A DNA stretch of 64,000 bases from an uncultured Alistipes sp. (GTDB lineage: Bacteria; Bacteroidota; Bacteroidia; Bacteroidales; Rikenellaceae). How positions within the stretch are numbered: the first letter of the stretch is position 1; the number at the start of each line of letters is the position of its first letter. The position numbers and the translations under genes are program-made. The DNA lies in the NCBI GenBank assembly GCA_937899895.1, contig CALBQR010000011.1, positions 18,530 to 82,529 on the forward strand. The letters run 5' to 3'. This document shows, one piece after another, positions 1 to 9,928 of this stretch. The notes under the pieces are model-generated. The model saw only the letters and a program-made list of their open reading frames with translations, ran no database searches and was not told the DNA's origin.

Positions 1-1565
1 AGTCGATCGACTTCGAGATGGATCGCTCGCAGATCGAGATTGGCGAGGCGGGAGGAACCGAGATCGTGCAGCTCTCATCGGGCGACGATTGGATTGCATC
101 GACCGATAATCCGTGGATTACGGTCTCACCTGCCAATGGTCGCGGCTCGACACCTTGTAAGATCATCATCGACTCGGCTTTGACCTCGTCGCCTCGTACG
201 GGAGTTGTCCGTATTGAGAATACGCGCACGTGGGAGAGCCGCGATATCACCATCGAGCAGCGTGGTTTCCCCTATTCGATCGAGATCGACGAGCCGTCGG
301 TCGAGGTGTCGAATTTCGAGGAGTATGGCTCGCGCTATTTCGATGTTAAGGTGCGCGCAAATGTCGATTTCGATGTTGTTGTGCCCGAAAATGCCAATTG
401 GCTTACCAACGAGAGCTATAAGCTGACGCTCGATCGCGGCGTACGTCCGCGCGAGGTTACGGTGCGCTTCAATTGGGACGTCAATAATGCGCCCCGCGAG
501 CGTCTGGCCGAGGTTGTTTTCCGCCCCAAGAGTGAGGTGGCGATGAATCGTCAGGATGCGCTGAATGTTTGTCAGGCGGCTGCCGAGCCTATTGTTGAGA
601 ATAGCCGCGAGGGCGACTCGGTGGCTCTGCTCTGCATTGCCCGTTCGTTGGGTGTATATACGATGTGGGACGCTTCGACCCCGATGACCGAGTGGAACAA
701 CGTAACGCTGTGGGAGGAGCAGATGGAGGGTTGCACCCCCGATAAGGTCGGTCGTGTGCGCTCGGTCGAGTTTATGCTCTTCAACACGCGCGAGAAGTTG
801 CCGTATGAGATCCGCTACTTGACTGCGGCGGAGTCGATTTCGCTCTTCGGTAATACCAATACCTTTATGCTCGATCTCGAATTGGGCGACGAGATCTCGG
901 AACTGACGCAGTTGAAGCGACTGACCGTTGGTAGTTATGGTCTGATTGACCTTCCGCAGAGTCTTGCCAAGTTGAAGAATTTGGAGTATATGAACTTCTG
1001 TGCCAACAACTTCCAGCGTATCCCCTCGGTGCTGACCAAGGAGAACTTCCCCAAGTTGCGTTCGCTTGTGCTGAATGCCAATCAGCGCAGCCTGGTCTAC
1101 GATTTGAGCAACACGTCGCGAACCGATCTGGGCGGATTTATTGATGAGCAGGAGTTCCCGGTCGATCTGATCAAGTGGGATCTGGATACGTTGGTTCTGT
1201 CGGTTAACTATTTGCAGGGCGAGCTGCCCACCTTCGAGGACGATCCGGAGGTGCCTTACTACACGCAGGAGGAGATCGACGCTGTCGATACCTTGCCGCA
1301 GTTCTTGGTTGATAATCGTATCAAGAAGGTAATGCCTTCGACCAAACGCTTTGCAATCAACTTCAACCGCCTGTATGGTAAGTTGCCCGATTGGTTGTTA
1401 TATCACCCTGCGTTGGATTGGTGGATCCCTTACAGCCTCGTCTTCCAGCAGGAGGGTCGCGCACAGAATGGTCGCCAGGCGATGTTCGAGAACGAGCCTG
1501 CAAATATGAACTACTACTATGAGGTCTATCCCTTCAAGCAGAAGCCGACGGGAGAGGAGGAGTAA
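1..1565 (+). CDS. BACON/leucine-rich-repeat exported protein, 5' end cut by window
   Basis: The reading frame is open from base 3 with no stop before the first ATG at 18, so the true start and signal peptide probably lie upstream. About 515 residues are visible. The first 80 form a BACON-type Ig-like fold (GGTEIVQLSS...DNPWITVSPANGRGS) and residues 90-175 look like a second, more divergent one. From about residue 290 there are leucine-rich repeats (LKRLTVGSYGLIDLPQSLAK, LKNLEYMNF). BACON and LRR domains are typical of surface-exposed Bacteroidetes proteins that bind glycans or proteins. The S8 protease gene follows after 22 nt, so they are probably co-transcribed. No enzymatic motif was seen, and the exact ligand is unknown. 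Confidence 0.7.
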   Translation, partial: SIDFEMDRSQIEIGEAGGTEIVQLSSGDDWIASTDNPWITVSPANGRGSTPCKIIIDSALTSSPRTGVVRIENTRTWESRDITIEQRGFPYSIEIDEPSVEVSNFEEYGSRYFDVKVRANVDFDVVVPENANWLTNESYKLTLDRGVRPREVTVRFNWDVNNAPRERLAEVVFRPKSEVAMNRQDALNVCQAAAEPIVENSREGDSVALLCIARSLGVYTMWDASTPMTEWNNVTLWEEQMEGCTPDKVGRVRSVEFMLFNTREKLPYEIRYLTAAESISLFGNTNTFMLDLELGDEISELTQLKRLTVGSYGLIDLPQSLAKLKNLEYMNFCANNFQRIPSVLTKENFPKLRSLVLNANQRSLVYDLSNTSRTDLGGFIDEQEFPVDLIKWDLDTLVLSVNYLQGELPTFEDDPEVPYYTQEEIDAVDTLPQFLVDNRIKKVMPSTKRFAINFNRLYGKLPDWLLYHPALDWWIPYSLVFQQEGRAQNGRQAMFENEPANMNYYYEVYPFKQKPTGEEE

Positions 1566-1587
1566 TGCGTAAGAAAGGAGTAAAAGT

Positions 1588-3639
1588 ATGAAATACAGAA
1601 TTTTATATTGTTTAATGTCGGTCGCTGTGTTGTCGTTCGTTGCCTGCAACGATGGCGATGTGCCGACGCCGACACCTGTTGATCCGCAGATCTCGGCCCC
1701 CTATGTCGAGGGCGAGTTGTTGGTGAAATTCACCTCGGAGGTTGCAGATATGATCTCGTCGGTGGAGCAGACACGCGGCGCGGTAACACGCAGTGGCGCA
1801 CCTGCATTGGATGAGGTGCTTTCGATGATTGAGAGTTACTCGCTCGAACGTGTCTTTCCTGTTGATGAGCGTACCGAGGAGCGTACGCGCCGCGAGGGGT
1901 TGCATCAGTGGTATGTTGTGCGTTTCGGCGCAGATTTTAAGGCCGAGCAGGTTGCCGAGCAACTTTCGACGTTGGGCGAGGTGCAGAATGTCGATTTCAA
2001 CCGCACGATCAAGCGAGCCTATAATCGCAAGGCGACGCCGCTGTCGATCGAGCGTCTGGCAGCAATGGAGCAATCGGCGCAGCGTGAAACAACGCGCACG
2101 GGCGAGGGTGGAGCTACGATGAACGACCCTCTGTTGCCGATGCAGTGGCACTTGATCAACAATGGCGATATGTTCTGCAAGGACGGAGTCATTAAGTCGG
2201 TGCGCGATGCCGATGTGCAGTGTGCCGAGGCGTGGCAGCGTTCGGCTGGCGATGAGCAGGTCATTGTTGCGGTGCTTGACGAGGGCGTTTTTGTTGATCA
2301 CCCCGATTTGCGAGATAACATCTGGATCAATGAGGGCGAGGTGTGGCGTTCGCACGAGGATAACGATGGCAACGGCTATGCGGGCGATATCTACGGCTAC
2401 AACTTCGTCAAAAATACGGGAGTAATCACCTGGAACAATGCCTACGATTCGGGACACGGCTCGCACGTTGCGGGTGTGATCTCGGCAGTGAATAACAATG
2501 GTGTCGGAATCAGCTCGGTGGCGGGTGGCGATGGCTCGCGCGGTGGCGTGAAGATTATGGTCTGCCAGCTCTTCTCCGGCTATTCGGGCTCGAATGCGCT
2601 CGCTGTTGCGCGTGCGATTAAGTATGCGGCTGATAATGGCGCAGTGGTTTTGCAGTGTAGTTGGGGCTATGTTTCGGGTGCAGCCAACGTCTATGATTGG
2701 GGTGAGCAGGGCTTCGCTTCGCAGGAGGAGTGGGAGGCAGGTGCTCCCCTCGAAAAGAGCTCGCTCGACTACTTTACCCATAATGCAGGTTCGCCCAATG
2801 GCCCGATTGAGGGTGGTGTGGCGATCTTTGCAGGTGGCAACGAGAATGCCCCGATGGCGGGCTATCCCGGAGCTTCGGAGGACTATATCTCGGTGGCGGC
2901 TACGGCAGCCGACTTCACCGCAGCGGTATATACCAACTATGGCCCTGGCACGTCGGTATCGGCACCCGGTGGCGATCAGGACTACTACTACGACTATATC
3001 GACGAGGATCATAACTACGGCGAGGTGGGTTGTATTCTTTCGACCCTGCCTTACCACATCAGTCCGAGTGGTTACGGATTTATGGAGGGTACGTCGATGG
3101 CTTGTCCGCACGTGTCGGGTGTCGTGGCTCTCGGCATTTCGTATGCGGCGCAGTTGCGTCGCCACTTTACCGAGGCCGAGATGCGCGAGTTGCTCTGCTC
3201 GACAACGGCACCGATTGATGAGTTCCAGACGGGCACAAAGACCTATACGCGCTACGTTGCTGATATCGGTCCGATTCAGCCGATGCAGATCAACCTGAAT
3301 GCCTATCGTGGCCAAATGGGTACGGGACAGGTCGATGCAGGGGCTCTGCTTGCTGCGATCGAGGGCGCAGGTCGTCAGATGAGCTTCCCCAACCTCTATG
3401 TTGCCGAGGGTAGCTCGGTGGCAGTTGTGCCGTCGCGTTACTTCGAGGGCGGCGAGGAGCTGACCTACAATGTGTCGATCAACAACAGCGCGGTTGCAAC
3501 GGTTAAGAGTGACGGTGCGAAATTGATCTTCTGCGGTGTGGCGGAGGGTGTAACCTCGGCAAAGATTACGGCAAGCAACGGGGAGTCGTTCGCGTTCAAT
3601 ATTACCGTTCGCAAGAAGGCTGTAAGTGGCTGGTTGTAA
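1588..3639 (+). CDS. S8 (subtilisin-like) serine protease lipoprotein
   Basis: The N-terminus is a lipoprotein signal (LSFVACNDGD) with acidic residues after the cysteine, consistent with Bacteroidetes surface export. Residues 40-140 resemble a subtilase propeptide (GELLVKF...). The catalytic triad is complete: Asp231 in VAVLDEGV, His290 in DSGHGSHVAG and Ser503 in EGTSMACPHVSG. A C-terminal Ig-like segment of about 90 residues (from LYVAEGSSVAVVPSRYFEG) follows. At 683 aa it is long for a subtilase because of the prodomain and C-terminal domain. It probably cleaves extracellular peptides. It lies between the BACON/LRR gene and a DUF1573 gene on one strand with short gaps. Substrate specificity cannot be read from the sequence. 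Confidence 0.9.
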   Translation: MKYRILYCLMSVAVLSFVACNDGDVPTPTPVDPQISAPYVEGELLVKFTSEVADMISSVEQTRGAVTRSGAPALDEVLSMIESYSLERVFPVDERTEERTRREGLHQWYVVRFGADFKAEQVAEQLSTLGEVQNVDFNRTIKRAYNRKATPLSIERLAAMEQSAQRETTRTGEGGATMNDPLLPMQWHLINNGDMFCKDGVIKSVRDADVQCAEAWQRSAGDEQVIVAVLDEGVFVDHPDLRDNIWINEGEVWRSHEDNDGNGYAGDIYGYNFVKNTGVITWNNAYDSGHGSHVAGVISAVNNNGVGISSVAGGDGSRGGVKIMVCQLFSGYSGSNALAVARAIKYAADNGAVVLQCSWGYVSGAANVYDWGEQGFASQEEWEAGAPLEKSSLDYFTHNAGSPNGPIEGGVAIFAGGNENAPMAGYPGASEDYISVAATAADFTAAVYTNYGPGTSVSAPGGDQDYYYDYIDEDHNYGEVGCILSTLPYHISPSGYGFMEGTSMACPHVSGVVALGISYAAQLRRHFTEAEMRELLCSTTAPIDEFQTGTKTYTRYVADIGPIQPMQINLNAYRGQMGTGQVDAGALLAAIEGAGRQMSFPNLYVAEGSSVAVVPSRYFEGGEELTYNVSINNSAVATVKSDGAKLIFCGVAEGVTSAKITASNGESFAFNITVRKKAVSGWL

Positions 3640-3652
3640 ATTTGATAAGACG

Positions 3653-4537
3653 ATGCGTCGGGTGCGGAATATTGTAAATTATGTTTTCGTGGCGTTGCTC
3701 CTTGCAGTGGCAACGGCAACGACCGCGCAGGCGCAGATCCGCATTATCCCGCGCACGAAGATTGATAGTGCGCGCAACGTAGCGACGACCGATGTCGGGA
3801 TGCGATTCGTGGGTGGCACGACGGTCGATTTCGGTACGATTGCCGAGGATGGCGGCGCGTGGCACGGCGAGATTGAGTGGCGAAATGTTGGTGAGAACCC
3901 GATCACAATCACTCGCATCTCGACCTCGTGCGGTTGTTTGAAGGCGGAGTCGAGGACGACCGAGCTAACAGCAAGAGGCGGGCGCAATAAGTTGCAAATC
4001 ACCTACTTCCCACAGGGACACGCGGGCACGGTGAGCCAACGCATCTTCGTCTATACCGACCGTTCGGGGCAGCAACCTGCGGCCGTTGTAGTGTTGCAGG
4101 GGCGGGTGCTTGCAGCGGCAGATAGCAGTGGCGACTATGCCGAGAACTGTGGGCCGTTGCTGTTGCGCCGCAAGTGGGTGCGTTTTGCGGGTGAAGGGGA
4201 GCAGATTGAGCGTATCGCCTGTATGAATGGCGGACAGAAACCTCTGAAAATCACCGTAGATACGTTGCTTTCGACACGCGGAGTGAGTGCGCATACCGAG
4301 CCTGAAATTTTGCAGGCTGGCGAGGCTGGCGATCTGATAATTCGTTACTCGCCGCGCGAAGACAGGTGGTCGAAGGTTCGTCCGCGACTCTTTTTGAGTG
4401 GCGTGGAGCTTGCGCCGCGAGAGCGAATGATTGAGCTCTACCTCGCGCCCGAAGAGAACGAACGCAGTCAATCGAACGGCGCGAATGGTTGGCGCGAGAA
4501 TGAGATGAAAAAAGATAAAAACAGAGATAAAAGATGA
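3653..4537 (+). CDS. DUF1573-domain exported protein
   Basis: I chose the ATG at 3653, which gives a clean signal peptide (MRRVRNIVNYVFVALLLAV...AQAQ). An earlier in-frame ATG at 3626 would overlap the protease stop by 14 nt and put extra residues before the signal. Residues 45-135 match DUF1573: TVDFGTIAEDG, then ITITRISTSCGCLKAE, then YFPQGHAGTVSQRIFVYTD. This Ig-like fold is common in secreted Bacteroidetes proteins. A second β-rich segment follows. The role is unknown, but the position behind the protease suggests a periplasmic or surface partner. The stop overlaps the next start in an ATGA, indicating translational coupling. Confidence 0.8.
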   Translation: MRRVRNIVNYVFVALLLAVATATTAQAQIRIIPRTKIDSARNVATTDVGMRFVGGTTVDFGTIAEDGGAWHGEIEWRNVGENPITITRISTSCGCLKAESRTTELTARGGRNKLQITYFPQGHAGTVSQRIFVYTDRSGQQPAAVVVLQGRVLAAADSSGDYAENCGPLLLRRKWVRFAGEGEQIERIACMNGGQKPLKITVDTLLSTRGVSAHTEPEILQAGEAGDLIIRYSPREDRWSKVRPRLFLSGVELAPRERMIELYLAPEENERSQSNGANGWRENEMKKDKNRDKR

Positions 4538-5001
4538 AGAGAATTTTCTACTTGACAATGGTGCTTTTGAGCGTTGCGGCTTTCGTGGCTTGTGATGATA
4601 CGCCTGTGGAAGTTGTTGATCCTCAATTGGATGTTACGGCGCATAACATTTCGGGAACGTGGATGCTTGAATCGTGGAAGGGCAGTCCGTTGGCCGACGG
4701 CAGCTATGTATATATCGACTTTGAGCGTCGCGATTGCAGCTATAAACTCTATCAAAACCTCGGCAGTTTTTCGACGCAACGGCTGACGGGCCGCTTCTAT
4801 ATCGAGGTTGATGAGGCAATCGGTGGCGCGGTTATTCGTGGCAATTACGACTACGATCTCGGCGATTGGTCGCACCGATATATCGTTACCTCGCTCACTG
4901 CCAATAAGATGACGTGGGTGGCGAAGGACAATGTTGAGGATGAGAGCGTCTATGTCCGTGCCGAGATACCCTCGAAAATTCTTGACGAAGCGGGCGAGTA
5001 A
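4534..5001 (+). CDS. Small lipocalin-like lipoprotein
   Basis: This 155-aa protein has a lipobox (VAAFVACDDT) with an acidic tail after the cysteine, suggesting surface lipidation. The mature part begins ISGTWMLESWKGSPL and continues in alternating β-strands ending in KMTWVAKDN. That is the pattern of Bacteroidetes lipocalin-like lipoproteins, which start with a G-x-W strand. It is coupled to the DUF1573 gene by a 4-nt ATGA overlap and is the last gene of the operon; a strong hairpin lies 40 nt downstream. No ligand or function can be assigned, and the lipocalin call rests on the G-T-W motif and strand pattern only. Confidence 0.65.
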   Translation: MKRIFYLTMVLLSVAAFVACDDTPVEVVDPQLDVTAHNISGTWMLESWKGSPLADGSYVYIDFERRDCSYKLYQNLGSFSTQRLTGRFYIEVDEAIGGAVIRGNYDYDLGDWSHRYIVTSLTANKMTWVAKDNVEDESVYVRAEIPSKILDEAGE

Positions 5002-5041
5002 CTGCGCTCGATAGTCTGTAAGTCGGTAGCAAACGACAAAC

Positions 5042-5077
5042 ACCAGAGCCTGCCATCATTCGATGGCAGGCTCTGGT
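5042..5077. terminator. Bidirectional hairpin terminator
   Basis: A perfect 16-bp stem (5042-5057 with 5062-5077, loop ATTC) sits between the convergent lipoprotein gene and hutI. A T-rich stretch follows on the plus strand. It probably ends both operons. Confidence 0.8.
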
Positions 5078-5110
5078 CTCTTTTATCGCGGGAGTGAAAC
5101 TTCCGTCGAG

Positions 5111-6355
5111 CTACTCGCGCCACTCGCGACCGCGAAGGAATACTCGCTCGATAAGCGGGGTGGAGTAGGCGTAGGTGAAAAACTCGAATGAGGAGATCGG
5201 CTTTGTCAAGATGAAATTGGCAATTTTGCCAACGGTGATCGATCCGAAATCCTGCTCGATGCCCATCGCATAGGCTCCATTTATAGTTGCGGCATTGAGT
5301 GCTTCGGTGGGGGTCATTCGCATACAGATCGAGGCCAGCGACATCACCATACGCATATTGCCCGATGGCGACGAGCCGGGGTTGTAGTCCGAGGCGAGGG
5401 CTACGCTCAACCCTTCGCTAATCATCTCTCGTGCAGGCGGATAGCTCATTCCGAGGAAGAAGGCCGCACCGGGAAGCAGCGTAGGCATCGTCTGCGAGCC
5501 TTTGAGAGCTGCGATCTCGGCCTTGCCACTACGTTCGAGATGATCGACCGAGAGGGCTCCCTCCTCGACGCCGAGTTGCACGCCTCCCGAAAAATCCAAC
5601 TCGTTGGCGTGGATCTTTGCGCGGATACCGAAACGTGCCGCCTCGCGCATTATGCGTCGTGTCTGTTCGATAGTGAAGAAACCCTTATCGCAAAAGACAT
5701 CGACGAAATCGGCCAACTTCTCGTGCGCAACAGCGGGTAACATCTCTCGACAAACCAGATCGACATACTCCTCCTGACGGCCGATGTAGCTGCGGGCAAC
5801 AGCGTGCGCACCGAGGAACGTAGCCCTGATTTCGAGGGGAACACTTGCTCTGATGCGGGCAATGACGCGCAACATTTTCAACTCATCTTCGGTCGAAAGT
5901 CCGTAGCCGCTTTTGATCTCGACGGCACCCGTACCCATACGGATAATCTCACGAACGCGCTCCATTGCCTGCTCGAACAGCTCATCTTCGGTTGCAGAGT
6001 GCAATCTGTCGGCCGAGTTGAGGATACCTCCGCCACGACGGGCTATCTCCTCGTAGCTCAATCCGTGAATCTTGTCGAGGAACTCCTGCTCGCGGCTACC
6101 CGCATAGACAATGTGGGTGTGCGAATCGCAGAACGAGGGCATCAGCACGCCACCACGAGCATCAATAACCTCATCGAACGCGCTCTGGTCGGGTATTCGG
6201 TCCATTACCCCGAACGAGTCGATGCGCTCATCGTTGGTTGCAATCCAAGCGTTGGCGAGCGTCTCGGTGTGGTCCATATCGCTACCTGCAATGCGGCGGC
6301 GGTTGAGGTTGTCGATGCCGACAATTTGACCTATGTTTTTGATTAACAATCTCAT
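5111..6355 (-). CDS. hutI: Imidazolonepropionase
   Basis: This enzyme hydrolyses imidazolone-5-propionate to N-formimidoyl-L-glutamate, the third step of histidine degradation. The 414-aa length is normal for HutI. The amidohydrolase metal site is visible as CDSHTHIVYAGSR (His79, His81), with later metal or substrate motifs in AKIHANELDF, SVDHLERS and ALASDYNPGSSPSGN. It is the last gene of the operon. Its ATG overlaps the hutH stop in an ATGA arrangement, so translation is coupled. A cytosolic enzyme. Confidence 0.95.
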   Translation of the reverse strand: MRLLIKNIGQIVGIDNLNRRRIAGSDMDHTETLANAWIATNDERIDSFGVMDRIPDQSAFDEVIDARGGVLMPSFCDSHTHIVYAGSREQEFLDKIHGLSYEEIARRGGGILNSADRLHSATEDELFEQAMERVREIIRMGTGAVEIKSGYGLSTEDELKMLRVIARIRASVPLEIRATFLGAHAVARSYIGRQEEYVDLVCREMLPAVAHEKLADFVDVFCDKGFFTIEQTRRIMREAARFGIRAKIHANELDFSGGVQLGVEEGALSVDHLERSGKAEIAALKGSQTMPTLLPGAAFFLGMSYPPAREMISEGLSVALASDYNPGSSPSGNMRMVMSLASICMRMTPTEALNAATINGAYAMGIEQDFGSITVGKIANFILTKPISSFEFFTYAYSTPLIERVFLRGREWRE

Positions 6356-7836
6356 AACTCTTTGCGAATAAACTGAATCGAGGACTCGATGTGGGGATAC
6401 ATCACCTCGTCATTGTCGATGTAGGGTACTACGCGGCGATACTCCTCGTGAATCTTCTCGATGATTGCCGATGAACGCAACGGGCGGCGGAATTCGAGAG
6501 CCTGTGCGGCATTCATCAGCTCGATAGCCAGGACTCGCTCGGTATTCAACACCACGCGGGCGAGCTTGGTCGCAGCATTCGAGCCCATACTCACGTGGTC
6601 CTCCTGACTTTGCGACGAGGGGATCGAATCGACCGATGCGGGCATACAAAGGCCCTTATTCTGGCTGACGATCGAGGCGGCGGTATATTGTGGAATCATA
6701 AAGCCGCTATTCAAACCGGCGTGTGCCACGAGAAAACTCGGCAGGTTGCGTGTGCCCGAAATCAGACGATAGGTGCGTCGCTCCGAGATGTTTGCCAATT
6801 CGGCAACGGCAATGGCGAGAAAGTCCATCGCCAGCGCAATCGGCTGACCGTGGAAATTGCCTGCCGACACCACCAGATCGTCTTCGACGAAGATTGTCGG
6901 GTTATCCGTAACGCTGTTGATTTCGGTTTCGAGTACCGAGCCGACATATTCGATCGTATCCTTCGAGGCTCCGTGTACCTGCGGTATGCAACGGAACGAG
7001 TAGGGATCCTGAACGTGCTGTTTCTCGCGCGAAATGAGCTGACTGCCCTCTAATAGCGAGCGCATCGTGCGGGCTGTTGTGAGCTGTCCTTTATGTGAGC
7101 GAACCAGATGTACCTGATCGCAGAAGGGATCCAAGCGGCCATCAAAAGCGTCGAGCGACATCGCGGCGATATGGTCGGCCCACACGCTCAAACGACGTGC
7201 GCCAATGAGCGACCAAACGCCGAAAGCACTCATAAACTGTGTGCCGTTGAGCAGTGCCAGACCCTCTTTCGATTGCAGCTCGATCGGCTCCCAACCCTTC
7301 TCGGCAAGCACCTCGGCGGCAGGGCGTTGCGAACCCTTATACTCCACCTCGCCCAATCCTAAAAGGGGCAATGAGAGGTGTGCCAGCGGTGCCAAATCGC
7401 CCGAAGCTCCGAGCGATCCCTGTTGGAAAACGACGGGCAGGATATCCTCATTGAAGAAGTCGATCAGACGCTCGACCGTCGCCAGCTGCACGCCCGAATT
7501 GCCATACGATAGCGACTGCACTTTCAGCAGCAACATCAATCGCACGATCTGCGAAGGAACGCGCTCGCCCGTGCCGCAGGCGTGCGACATAACCAGATTC
7601 TTCTGCAACTCGGAGAGCTGATGTTTGTCGATCGAGATGTTACACAGCGATCCGAAACCTGTCGTGATACCGTAGATCGGTCGTTCCTGATTCTCCATTT
7701 TGCGGTCGAGATACTCTCGACAACGCTCGATGCGCCTACGTGCGTCATCGCTCAATGCGAGCTTCATTCCGCTTTGGATGATGTGGCGGACACGGTCGAT
7801 AGTGAGCCGTTCCGCCGAAATATGATGTACGTTCAT
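6352..7836 (-). CDS. hutH: Histidine ammonia-lyase
   Basis: It deaminates L-histidine to trans-urocanate and ammonia, the committing step of the pathway. The Ala144-Ser145-Gly146 triplet in GSLGASGDLAPLAH forms the MIO prosthetic group. The N-terminal YGITTGFGSL loop with its catalytic tyrosine and the SSQSQEDHVSMG segment are also present. Length (494 aa) is typical. It lies 64 nt downstream of hutU and overlaps hutI by 4 nt. Confidence 0.96.
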   Translation of the reverse strand: MNVHHISAERLTIDRVRHIIQSGMKLALSDDARRRIERCREYLDRKMENQERPIYGITTGFGSLCNISIDKHQLSELQKNLVMSHACGTGERVPSQIVRLMLLLKVQSLSYGNSGVQLATVERLIDFFNEDILPVVFQQGSLGASGDLAPLAHLSLPLLGLGEVEYKGSQRPAAEVLAEKGWEPIELQSKEGLALLNGTQFMSAFGVWSLIGARRLSVWADHIAAMSLDAFDGRLDPFCDQVHLVRSHKGQLTTARTMRSLLEGSQLISREKQHVQDPYSFRCIPQVHGASKDTIEYVGSVLETEINSVTDNPTIFVEDDLVVSAGNFHGQPIALAMDFLAIAVAELANISERRTYRLISGTRNLPSFLVAHAGLNSGFMIPQYTAASIVSQNKGLCMPASVDSIPSSQSQEDHVSMGSNAATKLARVVLNTERVLAIELMNAAQALEFRRPLRSSAIIEKIHEEYRRVVPYIDNDEVMYPHIESSIQFIRKEL

Positions 7837-7900
7837 AGTTTAGTAGTGTTAGGTTGGTTGTTGTTTAGTTCTGTTTTAGGATCATTTGGTGGTTTGATGT

Positions 7901-9916
7901 CTATTTTTCGAGGGCGCGACGAATCATCTCATCGTCGGCAAAGTTGGGCAGTGTAACCTTCAATTCCGGTGTGCGCTCCATCTGGCGGCGAATGGCATCA
8001 ATTGCCCCCTTGTTGCGTGCCCAACTGCGACGAGCGATACCGTTATTCACGTCCCAATGGAGCATCTGACGAATACGACGTGCCGCCACCTGCGAGCCGT
8101 CGATAACCATTCCGAAGCCGCCATTGATCACCTCGCCCCAGCCTACGCCACCGCCATTGTGGATCGACACCCACGTAGCTCCGCGGAACGAGTCGCCAAT
8201 GACATTCTGTACGGCCATATCGGCTGTGCGATTCGATCCGTCGTAGATGTTCGATGTTTCGCGGTAGGGCGAGTCGGTGCCCGAAACGTCGTGGTGGTCG
8301 CGGCCAAGCACAACGGGAGCCGAGATACGACCTTCGGCAATGGCGCGATTGAACGCCTCGGCAATCTTCGTGCGTCCCTCGCAATCGGCATAGAGGATGC
8401 GGGCCTGTGAGCCGACAACAAGGCGATTGCGTGCCGCCTCACGAATCCAATGGATATTGTCGTCAAGCTGTCCGCAAATATCTTCGGGAGCCGTGCTGCG
8501 AATCTGCTCTAACACCTCGGTTGCAAGGCGGTCGGTCTCGGCCAGATCCTCCTCTTTGCCCGAAGTGCAAACCCAACGGAACGGACCAAAGCCGTAGTCG
8601 AAGAACATCGGACCCATAATATCTTGTACATACGAAGGGTAGCGGAACGCGCCGTTTTCACCCATCACCTCGGCTCCTGCGCGCGAGGCTTCGAGCAGGA
8701 AAGCGTTGCCGTAGTCGAAGAAATACATTCCGCGCTCGGCAAGCGTATTGATCGCCTTTGCCTGACGGCGCAATGACTCCTGCACCTTCTCGCGGAAGAG
8801 TTCAGGCTCCTCGGCCATCATTCGATTTGACTCTTCGTAGCTCTGCCCTACGGGGTAGTAACCGCCGGCCCACGGATTGTGCAGCGAGGTCTGATCCGAG
8901 CCTAAATCGACACGAATATTCTCCTCGGCGAGTCGCTCCCACAGATCGACCACATTGCCGACGTATGCCAACGATACCACTTCGCGCTCGGCAACGGCGC
9001 GACGCACGCGGGCAATCAGTTCGTTGAGGTCGTAGTGCAGTTCATCGACCCAACCCTGCGCGTGTCGTTTCTCGGCCGCTTTGGGATTGATCTCGGCAAC
9101 GATGCTCACCACCTGCGAGATGTTACCTGCCTTTGGCTGTGCGCCCGACATACCTCCCAAACCTGACGACACGAACAACATTCCGCGTGGCGAGGTCTGC
9201 CCTTCGGCAAAGCGTTTGCGGGCGGCATTCATCACCGTAATCGTTGTGCCGTGAACGATGCCTTGCGGACCGATGTACATATACGAGCCGGCAGTCATCT
9301 GTCCATATTGCGATACGCCGAGAGCATTCATTCGCTCCCAATCGTCGGGCTTCGAGTAGTTCGGGATCACCATTCCGTTCGTAACCACAACGCGCGGGGC
9401 CTCCTTGTGCGAGGGGAAGAGTCCCATCGGGTGGCCCGAATACATCACCAGCGTCTGCTCGTCGGTCATCTCCGAGAGGTAGCGCATCGTGAGTCGATAT
9501 TGTGCCCAATTCTGGAACACGGCACCATTGCCGCCATAGGTGATCAATTCGTGGGGGTGCTGTGCTACGGCTTTGTCGAGATTGTTCTGGATCATCAACA
9601 TAATTGCTGCCGCCTGACGCGAGCGAGCAGGGTAGTCGTCAATCGGTCGCGCATACATCTCATAGTCGGGACGCAGACGGTACATATAGATTCGACCATA
9701 ACGACGCAACTCATCGACAAATTCGTCAATCAGCACGGCCTGCTGCTCTGCCGAGAAGTAACGCAGAGCGTTGTGCAGAGCCAACTGCTTCTGCTCCTCG
9801 GTGAGAATATCTTTACGCTTCGGTGCGTGGTTGATCGACTTATCGTAGGGCTTTGCAGGGGGCAAAACCGACGGGATACCAGCCCGAATATCATCTTGAA
9901 ACTCTTTAAGTGTCAT
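7901..9916 (-). CDS. hutU: Urocanate hydratase, long form
   Basis: It hydrates urocanate to imidazolone-5-propionate using tightly bound NAD+. Diagnostic motifs are LITYGGNGAVFQNWAQY, VMYSGHPMGLFPS, FVSSGLGGMSGAQPKAGN and DHHDVSGTDSPYRET. At 671 aa it is about 110 residues longer than the usual proteobacterial HutU (about 555 aa). It has an N-terminal extension (residues 1-100) like the form known from Bacteroidetes and animals. It starts 12 nt after the ftcD stop and precedes hutH in one operon. Confidence 0.95.
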   Translation of the reverse strand: MTLKEFQDDIRAGIPSVLPPAKPYDKSINHAPKRKDILTEEQKQLALHNALRYFSAEQQAVLIDEFVDELRRYGRIYMYRLRPDYEMYARPIDDYPARSRQAAAIMLMIQNNLDKAVAQHPHELITYGGNGAVFQNWAQYRLTMRYLSEMTDEQTLVMYSGHPMGLFPSHKEAPRVVVTNGMVIPNYSKPDDWERMNALGVSQYGQMTAGSYMYIGPQGIVHGTTITVMNAARKRFAEGQTSPRGMLFVSSGLGGMSGAQPKAGNISQVVSIVAEINPKAAEKRHAQGWVDELHYDLNELIARVRRAVAEREVVSLAYVGNVVDLWERLAEENIRVDLGSDQTSLHNPWAGGYYPVGQSYEESNRMMAEEPELFREKVQESLRRQAKAINTLAERGMYFFDYGNAFLLEASRAGAEVMGENGAFRYPSYVQDIMGPMFFDYGFGPFRWVCTSGKEEDLAETDRLATEVLEQIRSTAPEDICGQLDDNIHWIREAARNRLVVGSQARILYADCEGRTKIAEAFNRAIAEGRISAPVVLGRDHHDVSGTDSPYRETSNIYDGSNRTADMAVQNVIGDSFRGATWVSIHNGGGVGWGEVINGGFGMVIDGSQVAARRIRQMLHWDVNNGIARRSWARNKGAIDAIRRQMERTPELKVTLPNFADDEMIRRALEK

Positions 9917-9928
9917 CGCTCGCTCCTC

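Noticed and set aside
1612..3315. 567-codon open frame antisense to the S8 protease
   Set aside because: It is a by-product of GC-rich codon positions in the protease gene; no family motifs, and the sense strand carries a full catalytic triad.
3626..3652. ATG at 3626 as start of the DUF1573 gene
   Set aside because: It would place nine extra residues before a complete signal peptide; the ATG at 3653 fits better.
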